Assembly: GCA_002418985.1 (NCBI GenBank)
Contig: DIFE01000003.1
Coordinates: 26,530 to 68,042, forward strand
Length of the DNA: 41,513 nucleotides
Reading direction: 5' to 3'
Origin: Deltaproteobacteria bacterium UBA5756
GTDB taxonomy: Bacteria; Desulfobacterota; Syntrophorhabdia; Syntrophorhabdales; Syntrophorhabdaceae
The notes below the pieces were generated by a model. The model did no database searches. It saw nothing but the letters and a program-made list of their open reading frames with translations, and was not told where the DNA came from. The stretch's first letter is position 1; the number at the start of each line of letters is the position of its first letter. Shown here piece by piece: positions 1-8,567 of the stretch. Both the position numbers and the translations under genes were made by a program.

Positions 1-1863
1 AAGCTCCCCGGTGAGTTCGAGAAAGGTCTTCCCGTCAAGGCCTTCATGGGATGGGACGGTATCATCCTCTGCGACGAGAGCGTGGACATCATCGATATGT
101 CCGTGAAATATGCAGAGGCCGTCCAGAAAGAATCCTGCGGAAGATGCGTCCCGTGCAGGATAGGAAGCAAGGTCATACTGGGAACCTTAAAAGGGATTGC
201 AGATGGCCGCGGGGATAAAGGCGACATCGAAAAGATCCGAAGTATCGCCGGCAGTATAAAGGACGGCTCCAAATGTCAGATCGGACAGACGGGTTTCATA
301 CCCCTGCTCCAGGCCCTTTCATTCTTCGGCCCTGAATTTGATCGTTCGATTGCGGAAGGACGCAAGGCCAAGGACGGCGAATACCGGATTTCCGTTACGG
401 CCCCCTGCATGAGCGTATGCCCCACCCAGCTCGATATTCCTAAATATGTTGAAGCCATAAGTGAAGGAAGGTTTTCTGAGTCCCTCGCCACGATACGGCA
501 AAATACCTGTCTCGCCGGGACTCTGGGAAGGGTCTGCGTGCGGCCCTGCGAATCCAACTGCAGGAGGGCAAACATCGATGAGGCCATCTCGATCAAGAGC
601 CTCAAACGGTTTGCCGCAGACTACGAGATAGAGAAGAACGTAAAGCGCAACGTCGAAGCAAAGATAGACAAGAAGAAGAAAGTTGCCGTTATCGGCGCCG
701 GCCCTGCCGGACTTTCCTGTGCGTATTACCTTGCCCAGATGGGCTACCCGGTGACGGTATTCGAGAAACTCGGAGAGCCCGGAGGCATGGCCGCGGTGGG
801 CATCCCCGATTATCGTCTGCCGAGGACCGTTCTCCGCGGTGAGGGTTCTTTTGTGGAATCCTTTGGGGTTACAATGCGCTACGGCGTGACACTGGGCAAA
901 GATATAACTATCGATCAGATCCGCAAGGATTTTGATGCCGTCTTCATCGGTGTCGGTGCCCATGGCAGTTCGCCCATGGGTGTCGAGGGCGAAGACATGG
1001 GTTACCGGGGATTCATCGCCGGCGTAAAATACCTTCTCGATATCAACAATGGGAAAGACCCCTATCCCGAGGGGAAAAAGGTTGTCGTCGTCGGCGGCGG
1101 CAACGTGGCGATGGACTGCGTGAGGTCCTCTTTCCGTATCGGGAAACCGGATGTCCACCTTGTCTACAGAAGAACGAAGAAAGAGATGCCGGCCGACCCC
1201 GTGGAAATTCACGAGGCGGAGGAAGAGGGCGTTGAGTTCCATTATCTGTGCAACCCGAAGAGGATCATCGAAAAAGACGGGAAGGTCATAGGTGTGGAAT
1301 GCATCAGGATGGAACTGGGCGAGCCTGATCAGAGCGGCCGCAGAAGACCCGTTCCCGTTGAAGGCTCCGAATTTATCATAGAGACGGACATTCTTATCCC
1401 CGCGATCGGCCAGATGGTGGACTTTTCATTTCTCGATAAGAAAGAAGATTTTACCATCACGAAGTGGAATACCTTCCAGGTCGATCAGGAAACCTTTGAA
1501 ACCAATATACCAGGCATATTTTCCGCCGGCGATTGCGAAACAGGTCCCGACGTGCTTGTTCGTGCGTGCGGGAATGGGAAACGCGCCGCCTGGAAGATCG
1601 ATGAATACCTGAAGGGCGAGAAGCCGAAGGCCCGCATGAGCGAGAAGTTCGTAAAATTTTTCGGTGACGTCAAGGTCTATGACAAGAACGAAAACGTCGG
1701 TTTTCTAGGTGACAGGGCAAGACTTCAGCTGCGGCCGATGGCCCCCGAGGTCAGGAAATGGACCTTCGACGAAGTGGAAGAGGGTTTCCGGACCGACGAG
1801 GCGATCACGGAGGCGTCACGGTGCCTTCGCTGTTACAGAATAGGCATGATTGCGGTTGGCTGA
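1..1863 (+). CDS. nuoF: Complex I NuoF C-terminal part fused to a GltD-like NAD(P)H/FAD oxidoreductase (5' end outside window)
   Basis: The frame is open from base 1, so the gene starts upstream and only the NuoF C-terminus is visible. It carries the N3 [4Fe-4S] ligands in ESCGRCVPCR (Cys46, 49 and 52 of the visible part) and Cys92 in GSKCQIGQ. From about residue 135 a second module begins. It has a Cys-rich domain of the DPYD/GltD N-terminal type (CMSVCPT, GRVCVRPCESNC), then an FAD-binding Rossmann motif VAVIGAGPAGLSCAYYLAQM, an NAD(P)H site VVVVGGGNVAMDCVRSSFRI, and the C-terminal flavin motif GIFSAGDCETGPD. It ends in a further CLRC pair. In complex I NuoF binds NADH and FMN. The appended module resembles the small subunit of glutamate synthase or NfnB, which exchanges electrons with NADPH. 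Start of a nuoF-N operon; the nuoG start lies 13 bases after the stop. The fusion is seen directly; what it does is inference. Confidence 0.9.
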   Translation, partial: KLPGEFEKGLPVKAFMGWDGIILCDESVDIIDMSVKYAEAVQKESCGRCVPCRIGSKVILGTLKGIADGRGDKGDIEKIRSIAGSIKDGSKCQIGQTGFIPLLQALSFFGPEFDRSIAEGRKAKDGEYRISVTAPCMSVCPTQLDIPKYVEAISEGRFSESLATIRQNTCLAGTLGRVCVRPCESNCRRANIDEAISIKSLKRFAADYEIEKNVKRNVEAKIDKKKKVAVIGAGPAGLSCAYYLAQMGYPVTVFEKLGEPGGMAAVGIPDYRLPRTVLRGEGSFVESFGVTMRYGVTLGKDITIDQIRKDFDAVFIGVGAHGSSPMGVEGEDMGYRGFIAGVKYLLDINNGKDPYPEGKKVVVVGGGNVAMDCVRSSFRIGKPDVHLVYRRTKKEMPADPVEIHEAEEEGVEFHYLCNPKRIIEKDGKVIGVECIRMELGEPDQSGRRRPVPVEGSEFIIETDILIPAIGQMVDFSFLDKKEDFTITKWNTFQVDQETFETNIPGIFSAGDCETGPDVLVRACGNGKRAAWKIDEYLKGEKPKARMSEKFVKFFGDVKVYDKNENVGFLGDRARLQLRPMAPEVRKWTFDEVEEGFRTDEAITEASRCLRCYRIGMIAVG

Positions 1864-1876
1864 AAAGGGAACGGGA

Positions 1877-4288
1877 ATGATAACACTCAAGATAGACGGC
1901 AAAGAGATACAAACCGAGGAAGGCAAGACAATACTCGAGGCTGCACGGGAAAACAATATCTACATCCCCACGCTGTGCTACCATGAAAACCTGCTTCCCA
2001 TTGGCTCTTGCAGACTATGCATCGTTGAGATCGACGGATACGAAAAACCCATGGCGTCCTGCACCACGGCCGCGGTCGAGGGCATATCGGTCACGACCCG
2101 GTCGGAAAAGCTCTTCGGCATGCGCCGGGAGTATCTCAAGTTCCTCCTCATAAATCACCCTCTTGAATGTCCCATCTGTGATTCTGCCGGTGAATGCCGC
2201 CTGCAGGACCTCGTATTCGAACATCAAATAGAATGTGTCGATCTCACCGCTGACAGGGAGCCTAAGAAACCCAAACCTTATGCCACGGCGCTGATCAGAT
2301 ATTCCGAAGACAGATGCGTTTTGTGTCTGCGTTGCGTCCACGCCTGCCGCGAAGTTTCGGGACGGAGAGTACTGGAGCTGGCGGGCAGCGGCATAGAGGC
2401 GGCGATGGCCCCCAAAGTGCCCGAAGACTGCATTTCCTGCGGAGAATGCCTCTTTATGTGCCCCGTAGGCGCCCTTACCGAACAGGAAAGTTCTTTGAAG
2501 AGCAGGAAGTGGCAGACGAAACGCCAGACCACGACATGTCCTCACTGCGGTTTCGGTTGTTCACTTGATCTCGATGTTTACGAAGACAGGTTCATAACGA
2601 AGGTCGTCACCAGTCCATCACGCCTTCCCAACAAGGGGTCTTTGTGCGTAATGGGACGTTTCGGGTATGATTTTGCGAACCACGAGGCAAAGCTTACAGC
2701 ACCCGCCGTTAAACAAGGCGCCGAAACCGCCCGCTCCACGCTTGCCGAGGCCGTGGAGGCAACTGCGTCGGCACTGACGAAGCTGGACAAGGAAGGCAAG
2801 TCCATCGGTTTTATCGTATCCCCTCGGGCAACGAACGAAGAAGCCTACATGATTTCCCAGATCGCAAAGAAATTTTCAAAGAGCGTCCTGGGAACTGCCG
2901 GATATTACCACACGGGGAGAGTCCTCGAAACGCTGCGCGGGATGGGTATACCCTATCCCTACGAATACGATGCCATCAATAAGTGTGACCTTGTGGTAGT
3001 GGCAGGGGCGGATCTTCTGGGCAACAACCACCTCCTCGCAAACAAAGTAAGAGAAGCGGTGAAGAACAATGGCGCGAAGGTGGCCGTCATCGATCCTTCT
3101 CCCACATCCCTTACGCGAGCTTGCGATGTGTGGGTGAAAACGGCCCCGGGAACTGACGCACCATTTTTTAACACCATCGCCTCACGATTGATCGCGAACA
3201 CGAAGCACGATCCTGACGCCCAAGCCCTCGACGGTTTTGCAGGTTATGCGGGGGCATCAGGGAAGGCGGATGCCTTAAAATCGAGCGGCATCGACGAGAA
3301 GAGCCTCGATAAATTTTACAGCCTCTTCGCCGGAGCCTCTTCGCCGACCGTCATATTCGGCACGGGCATCAGCAACAAGACTGAGAGTATGGAGGCCCTC
3401 CTTAACCTGTGCCTCGTGAAAGGTGTGCAGAAGACGGGAGTGGTAATGCCCACCGCACTGCAGTCCAATGCCGTCGGCGTCCTTTCCGTATTGCCCGATG
3501 CCCTTTCATCAGAGGATGTGCTGAACAAAGCGGACGGTCTTTTCATCTATGAAGACGATCCATTTCATTACCTTACCGGAAAAGGGGTGGACGAATCGTT
3601 AAAAAAGAAAGCGTTCGTAGCCGTATGCGACATGTTCGCCACCGACGCCTCGGCGTACGCGCAGGTCGTTGTTCCGACGGGCAGTTTTGCTCAGAAAGAA
3701 GGCAGCTTTGTTGCCGAAGATGGGTTTATGCGTAAGGTTGTTCGGGCAGAAGGCAGTTCATCGCCGGGATTCGAGTTTTTAAGACTGCTCCTTGACCGGC
3801 TTGACGGCGGTTTATACAGGGATGAAACGGAAGCATCGACGGTGCTCTTCGGGAAAGAGATCCTCGTAAAGGATGAAAATGGCAGGGCGTTGCTCAGGTC
3901 TCACGGCGGACAGGCGCGCTTTGCTGTACCCGGCAACGGCGTACCGGGTACGACAGCGAGGCCGTTCACGCTCGTATTGAGGAATGTCTTCTTCCATCAT
4001 CACCTGGCAGGCCAGGGAGTCTACTCGAAGATGATGTATCTCCAGAACCAGGCGGTTGCCGGAGACAAGCTGTTCATTTCCGCTGAAGATGCGGCAGCGC
4101 TGGGCGTGTCCGACGGCGGCCAGCTCATCATTGAATCGGATCATGGGACAGTACAGCAGCCTGCCACGATCAAGGAAGGTCTCGGCAGGGGTGTACTCGA
4201 ATTCAGAATGGCGCGGAGCAGGAAGGACATATTGAAGCTGACCGACGGATATGGAAAGCATATCGCAGTAACGGTAAAAAAAGGTTAA
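1877..4288 (+). CDS. nuoG: NADH-quinone oxidoreductase subunit G (complex I iron-sulfur subunit)
   Basis: 803 residues from the ATG at 1877, which follows an AAGGGA-type ribosome site; an in-frame ATG at 1850 lies inside nuoF and has no such site. Order of domains: N-terminal [2Fe-2S] ferredoxin fold (CRLC near residue 45), the His-Cys3 N5 motif HPLECPICDSAGEC, two [4Fe-4S] ferredoxin motifs (CVLCLRCVHAC and CISCGECLFMCP), then a molybdopterin-oxidoreductase-like domain opening with CPHCGFGC and a fourth Cys in GSLCVMG, matching the N7-type site. It carries electrons from the NuoF flavin toward NuoI. It sits between nuoF and nuoH in a tight operon. A formate dehydrogenase alpha subunit shares the fold, but the neighbours make complex I the clear reading. 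Confidence 0.95.
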   Translation: MITLKIDGKEIQTEEGKTILEAARENNIYIPTLCYHENLLPIGSCRLCIVEIDGYEKPMASCTTAAVEGISVTTRSEKLFGMRREYLKFLLINHPLECPICDSAGECRLQDLVFEHQIECVDLTADREPKKPKPYATALIRYSEDRCVLCLRCVHACREVSGRRVLELAGSGIEAAMAPKVPEDCISCGECLFMCPVGALTEQESSLKSRKWQTKRQTTTCPHCGFGCSLDLDVYEDRFITKVVTSPSRLPNKGSLCVMGRFGYDFANHEAKLTAPAVKQGAETARSTLAEAVEATASALTKLDKEGKSIGFIVSPRATNEEAYMISQIAKKFSKSVLGTAGYYHTGRVLETLRGMGIPYPYEYDAINKCDLVVVAGADLLGNNHLLANKVREAVKNNGAKVAVIDPSPTSLTRACDVWVKTAPGTDAPFFNTIASRLIANTKHDPDAQALDGFAGYAGASGKADALKSSGIDEKSLDKFYSLFAGASSPTVIFGTGISNKTESMEALLNLCLVKGVQKTGVVMPTALQSNAVGVLSVLPDALSSEDVLNKADGLFIYEDDPFHYLTGKGVDESLKKKAFVAVCDMFATDASAYAQVVVPTGSFAQKEGSFVAEDGFMRKVVRAEGSSSPGFEFLRLLLDRLDGGLYRDETEASTVLFGKEILVKDENGRALLRSHGGQARFAVPGNGVPGTTARPFTLVLRNVFFHHHLAGQGVYSKMMYLQNQAVAGDKLFISAEDAAALGVSDGGQLIIESDHGTVQQPATIKEGLGRGVLEFRMARSRKDILKLTDGYGKHIAVTVKKG

Positions 4289-4291
4289 GGC

Positions 4292-5284
4292 ATGGAAGCG
4301 GTCTATACTTTAATTGAAATGGTCGTTAAAAACATCGTCGTGGTGCTGGTTCTGATGGGGTTTGTAGCGTATACCACGCTGCTGGAACGAAAGCTGCTCG
4401 GACGTCTGCAGGTGAGGCCGGGACCCAACAGGGTCGGACCTTTCGGTCTTCTCCAGCCCATCGCGGATGGCGTCAAGTCCTTTTTCAAGGAAGACATTGT
4501 TCCCGACGAGGCCGATAAGACGATCTATATATTGGCACCGGGCATAAGTCTCTTCGCGGCGCTTTCCATGTTTGCCGTGATCCCCTTCGGAGGGACGATT
4601 ACTCTCCTCGGCAGACAGATCAACCTCGTCGTCGCCAACATCGATACGGGACTGCTTTATCTCCTGGCACTGGCCACTTTGGGCGAATACGGCGTTGTTC
4701 TCGGCGGATGGGCATCGGGAAACAAATACGGCGTGCTCGGGGCACTGCGTGCAGCCGCACAGATGATAAGCTACGAGGTGGCTTTGGGCCTTGCGGTTAT
4801 AGGAACCATCATTCTTGCTGGATCCCTTAACCTCGGCGAGATTGTCGCGGCCCAGGCGGGAATGTGGTTTATCGTAAAATATCCCTTCGGTTTCATCTTC
4901 TATCTTGTGGCAGGACTTGCGGAGATTAACAGGACACCCTTCGACATGCCCGAATCGGAAAGTGAGCTGGCATGCGGTTTCAATATCGAGTACAGCAGCA
5001 TGAAGTTTGCAACCTTCATGATTGCAGAATATGCACACATGTTCACCGTCGCGGCGATTGTGACCACCCTGTTCCTTGGCGGCTGGATGGGCCCATGGCT
5101 GCCCGGGCCGGTTTGGTTCCTGATAAAGGTGTTTGCGGTCATCTTCTTCTTTATCTGGGAGCGGGGAACATATCCGCGGTTGAGATACGATCATATCATG
5201 CAGTTCGGATGGAAGGTGCTTCTGCCTCTAACCCTTCTTAACGTTGTCGTCACCGCTGCCCTCGTGGCGCTGGGGGTGCTGTAA
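4292..5284 (+). CDS. nuoH: NADH-quinone oxidoreductase subunit H
   Basis: 330-residue polytopic membrane protein that joins the peripheral arm of complex I to the membrane arm and forms much of the quinone site. Conserved family loops are visible: ERKLLGRLQVRPGPNRVGP near residues 32-50 and the acidic loop NRTPFDMPESESELACGFN near residues 212-230. Around eight hydrophobic segments are present and the length is normal for NuoH. It starts three bases after the nuoG stop and its TAA overlaps the nuoI ATG (TAATG), so the genes are probably translationally coupled. Confidence 0.97.
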   Translation: MEAVYTLIEMVVKNIVVVLVLMGFVAYTTLLERKLLGRLQVRPGPNRVGPFGLLQPIADGVKSFFKEDIVPDEADKTIYILAPGISLFAALSMFAVIPFGGTITLLGRQINLVVANIDTGLLYLLALATLGEYGVVLGGWASGNKYGVLGALRAAAQMISYEVALGLAVIGTIILAGSLNLGEIVAAQAGMWFIVKYPFGFIFYLVAGLAEINRTPFDMPESESELACGFNIEYSSMKFATFMIAEYAHMFTVAAIVTTLFLGGWMGPWLPGPVWFLIKVFAVIFFFIWERGTYPRLRYDHIMQFGWKVLLPLTLLNVVVTAALVALGVL

Positions 5285-5703
5285 TGAAGGTGATCCTGCC
5301 GCTCCTCAAGGGTCTTCGGCTGACGTTTTCAAGAATCTTCACGAAACCCATTACCTATCAATACCCGGAAAAGAAACATAAGGTTCCTGAAAGATGGCGG
5401 GGCATTCATTACTTCAAGAAGAACGAGGCCGGTGAAACGGCGTGCGTGGCCTGCGGTCTCTGCGTTAAAGTCTGTCCCAACCAGTGCATTACACTGGAGA
5501 TAGGCGAGAAATTTGATGGCAAGCGCTATCCGCTGAAGTATGAGATAGATCCGTGGCGCTGTATCTACTGCGGTTTTTGTCAGGACGCCTGCCCCGTCAA
5601 TGCCATCAATCTCGGGGAAGACTATGAGCAGGCACATTACCGGAAGGAAGATTTTGTGCTGGACATGAAAAAACTTCTGGCCATGTATGAGGATAAAAAA
5701 TGA
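5284..5703 (+). CDS. nuoI: NADH-quinone oxidoreductase subunit I (2x[4Fe-4S] ferredoxin-like)
   Basis: 139 residues with two ferredoxin motifs, CVACGLCVKVCPNQC and CIYCGFCQDACP, which bind clusters N6a and N6b and pass electrons to quinone. The N-terminus is the amphipathic segment usual in NuoI (KGLRLTFSRIFTKPITYQYP). It is somewhat shorter than enterobacterial NuoI. Start ATG overlaps the nuoH stop by one base and the stop overlaps the nuoJ start (ATGA). Confidence 0.97.
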   Translation: MKVILPLLKGLRLTFSRIFTKPITYQYPEKKHKVPERWRGIHYFKKNEAGETACVACGLCVKVCPNQCITLEIGEKFDGKRYPLKYEIDPWRCIYCGFCQDACPVNAINLGEDYEQAHYRKEDFVLDMKKLLAMYEDKK

Positions 5704-6233
5704 TCGGTATCGGTATCGGATTTAAATGGTTTATCTTTGTTGTGGCGGCCCTTGTGGCGACGGGTTCGTCGCTCATGATGGTGACAAGGAAAAACCCCAT
5801 CCACAGCGCCCTCTGGCTGATCGTGACCTTTTTTTCCGTCGCGATCCTTTACGTACTGCTCAACGCGACTTTTATCGCAGTCGCCCAGGTCATGGTATAT
5901 GCCGGGGCGATCATGATGCTGGTACTTTTCGTGATTATGCTGATCCATCTCGAATGGGGCGCGCAATGGACGTCGAGTCGTTCGTTCGCGAAGCTCATGG
6001 GAGGGATCATTACCGTAATGCTCTTTCTGCAGGTTCTGGCGGGGGTGTTTACATACAGCAGTGTGGGACAACACGGCATTTACAGCGCTCAGAAGCTTGC
6101 TGAAATCGGCAATACCAGAGCGGTGGGAGGCCTGCTTTACGGCAAGTACGTTTTTGCGTTTGAGGTCGCCTCGATACTTCTTCTGGTGGGTATCGTCGGG
6201 GCCGTACTGCTTGCCAGGAAAAGAAAGGACTAG
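5700..6233 (+). CDS. nuoJ: NADH-quinone oxidoreductase subunit J
   Basis: 177 residues with about five transmembrane segments. It shows the NuoJ/ND6 features of a glycine- and alanine-rich helix (QVMVYAGAIMMLVLFVIML, about residues 62-80) and a KNPIHSALWL motif near the start of helix 2. It is a membrane-arm subunit of complex I. The ATG overlaps the nuoI stop (ATGA), so coupling is likely; nuoK follows within a few bases. Confidence 0.95.
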   Translation: MIGIGIGFKWFIFVVAALVATGSSLMMVTRKNPIHSALWLIVTFFSVAILYVLLNATFIAVAQVMVYAGAIMMLVLFVIMLIHLEWGAQWTSSRSFAKLMGGIITVMLFLQVLAGVFTYSSVGQHGIYSAQKLAEIGNTRAVGGLLYGKYVFAFEVASILLLVGIVGAVLLARKRKD

Positions 6234-6242
6234 GAGATGGAA

Positions 6243-6554
6243 ATGTTGCCCGAGATACCGCAAAGCCTCTATTACCTGCTGTCAGCGGTGCTTTTCACCG
6301 TGGGCGCGGTGGGTGTCATCACACGGCGGAATGCGATCGTAATCTTCATGTGTATCGAACTCATGCTGAACGCGGTTAACCTGAGCTTCATCACCTCGGG
6401 AAATTTTCTCAATTCCCTGGACGGGACCATCTTCGTTATCTTCATTATGGCCGTCGCGGCGGCGGAGGCGGCGGTGGGGCTCGGCATATTCGTGCTCATA
6501 TTCAGGCTGAAGGGCACGGTACATGTTGACGAATTTAATCTGCTTAAGGGCTAA
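6243..6554 (+). CDS. nuoK: NADH-quinone oxidoreductase subunit K
   Basis: Three-helix membrane subunit of the proton-pumping arm. The conserved helix-2 segment MCIELMLNAVNLSFI contains the Glu essential in NuoK, and helix 3 has the family's VAAAEAAVGLGI with the second conserved Glu. I prefer the ATG at 6243 (103 residues, MLPEIPQSLYY): the only ribosome site, GGAG at 6233-6236, abuts the alternative ATG at 6237 but is correctly spaced from 6243. Confidence 0.94.
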   Translation: MLPEIPQSLYYLLSAVLFTVGAVGVITRRNAIVIFMCIELMLNAVNLSFITSGNFLNSLDGTIFVIFIMAVAAAEAAVGLGIFVLIFRLKGTVHVDEFNLLKG

Positions 6555-6568
6555 AGAAGGGGTTTCAA

Positions 6569-8557
6569 ATGGCTGACCTTATCTGGCTTATACCGGCGTT
6601 TCCCGCAATCGGGTTTCTTATAAACGGCCTTCTCGGGGTTCGTTTCCCGAAGACCCTTACCGCCTGGGTTGCATGCCTTTCTGTAATAGCGTCTTTCGCG
6701 GTGTCAGCAACTATTTTCGTACAGTTCCTGCAGCTTCCGCCCGAAAGCAGGGTTTTCGAAAAGACCGTCTTCGACTGGATCGTCTCAGGTGATTTCAAGA
6801 CGCAGATTGGTTTCCGGATCGATGCCCTCTCGATCATCATGTGTCTTATCGTCTCAGGCGTAGGATCTCTTATCCACATATACTCCGTCGGCTACATGCA
6901 CGACGATCCGGGGTTCAGGCGGTATTTCACGTATCTTAACCTCTTCGTGTTCATGATGCTCACCCTCGTAACGGGTGACAACGTTCTGCTCATGTTCGTC
7001 GGATGGGAAGGAGTGGGACTTTGCTCGTACCTGCTTATAGGGTTTTGGTATGAGAAGGACTCCGCGGCAAATGCCGGGAAGAAGGCATTTATAGTTAACA
7101 GGATCGGAGATTTCGGTTTCCTCCTCGGTGTGTTCCTGATGGTGGGTACCCTGGGAGCCGCGGGAGTCTGGACATTGAAATTCTCCGAGCTTCAGGCCAA
7201 TGTGCACCTCATCGGGCCCGGTCTGGCGACGGCGATAACCCTTCTGTTTTTCGTGGGAGCCACGGGAAAATCGGCACAGATACCTCTTTATGTGTGGCTC
7301 CCCGACGCGATGGAAGGCCCGACGCCGGTCAGCTCTCTTATCCATGCGGCAACAATGGTCACAGCAGGCGTTTACATGATCGCCCGTCTGAACTTCCTCT
7401 ATGTCCTTGCTCCGACAACACTGCTCATTGTAACGGTCGTCGGTCTCCTTACGGCCTTCTTCGCCGCGACCATCGGCTGCGCCCAGTATGACATCAAGAG
7501 GGTTCTCGCGTACTCGACGGTGAGCCAGCTCGGTTACATGTTTGTTGGTGTCGGCGCAGGCGCCTATGCGGCCGGTATCTTCCACCTCATGACCCATGCC
7601 TTCTTCAAGGGCCTGCTCTTTCTCGCCGCCGGCAGCGTGATGCACGCCATGAGCGGGGAACTCGACATGAGGAAGATGGGCGGACTCCGCAAGAAGATAC
7701 CCATCACCTACTGGACAACCTTCATCGCATGTCTGGCGATTGCCGGTATCCCGGGGTTGTCCGGTTTCTTCAGTAAAGATGAGATACTCTGGATGGCGTT
7801 CAGCAGACATCATAGTTTCTGGTTCTGGCTCCTGGGGGCGATCACGGCGGGCATGACGGCGTTCTACATGTTCAGGATGTTCTTCAATACCTTTCATGGG
7901 GAATGCCGGGCATCGGAAGAAGTTAAACATCATATTCATGAGTCACCGAAGGTCATGACGATTCCACTGATGATCCTGGCGGTTCTCAGCATTGTGGGCG
8001 GCTATGTGGGCGTACCCCACCTGCTCGGCGGGTCGAATCATATAGAGAAATGGCTTGAGCCTGTTTTCGGGCATCATGCACCGGCCGCGACGATGCATGC
8101 AGACGGGTTCGGCATCGTCAGTACCGCGTTTGCGTCGTCAGCGGAACCTGCGGCGGGAGGGGCGGCCGGAGCCGAGATGATGCTCATGATCGGGGCCATA
8201 ATCATCGGCCTTCTCGGAATATTCATCGCATGGCTGTTCTACGTGAAAAACCCGGAGCTTCCGAAGAAATTCGTTCAAAAGTTCCAGGGGCTCTTCACGC
8301 TGGTGCATAACAAGTATTTTGTGGATGAGTTGTACGGGTTCATATTTGTAAGGGGTCTGTTCAAAATCGGTGCGATATGTAAGGAGTTCTTCGATGAGAC
8401 GATCATCGACGGAATCATCAATGGCATAGCGGCGGCCCTGTATGGTATCGGCAGTCTCATACGGCGCGTGCAGAACGGGCTTGTACAGGGCTATGCGTTT
8501 GCGATAATTTTCGGCGCGATCATCGTTATCGGCTATCTTATTTCGAGAATCTTGTGA
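6569..8557 (+). CDS. nuoL: NADH-quinone oxidoreductase subunit L (antiporter-like)
   Basis: 662 residues, the largest membrane subunit, with the usual 14-helix antiporter core and the C-terminal lateral helix. Family signatures include GWEGVGLCSYLLIGFWYEK with its conserved Glu, the proton channel segment SAQIPLYVWLPDAMEGPTPV, and KRVLAYSTVSQLGYM. Length is slightly above the family norm because of an Ala/Gly-rich loop near residues 515-535. A good ribosome site (AGAAGGGG) precedes the ATG. nuoM follows about ten bases after the stop. Confidence 0.96.
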   Translation: MADLIWLIPAFPAIGFLINGLLGVRFPKTLTAWVACLSVIASFAVSATIFVQFLQLPPESRVFEKTVFDWIVSGDFKTQIGFRIDALSIIMCLIVSGVGSLIHIYSVGYMHDDPGFRRYFTYLNLFVFMMLTLVTGDNVLLMFVGWEGVGLCSYLLIGFWYEKDSAANAGKKAFIVNRIGDFGFLLGVFLMVGTLGAAGVWTLKFSELQANVHLIGPGLATAITLLFFVGATGKSAQIPLYVWLPDAMEGPTPVSSLIHAATMVTAGVYMIARLNFLYVLAPTTLLIVTVVGLLTAFFAATIGCAQYDIKRVLAYSTVSQLGYMFVGVGAGAYAAGIFHLMTHAFFKGLLFLAAGSVMHAMSGELDMRKMGGLRKKIPITYWTTFIACLAIAGIPGLSGFFSKDEILWMAFSRHHSFWFWLLGAITAGMTAFYMFRMFFNTFHGECRASEEVKHHIHESPKVMTIPLMILAVLSIVGGYVGVPHLLGGSNHIEKWLEPVFGHHAPAATMHADGFGIVSTAFASSAEPAAGGAAGAEMMLMIGAIIIGLLGIFIAWLFYVKNPELPKKFVQKFQGLFTLVHNKYFVDELYGFIFVRGLFKIGAICKEFFDETIIDGIINGIAAALYGIGSLIRRVQNGLVQGYAFAIIFGAIIVIGYLISRIL

Positions 8558-8567
8558 AGGTGTGTGC

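Noticed and set aside
319..1242. A 307-codon - strand frame opposite nuoF
   Set aside because: Antisense to a strongly supported gene and without family motifs.
6854..7939. A 361-codon - strand frame opposite nuoL
   Set aside because: Its composition (His, Glu, Arg rich, no hydrophobic core) is the typical shadow of a membrane protein gene on the other strand.
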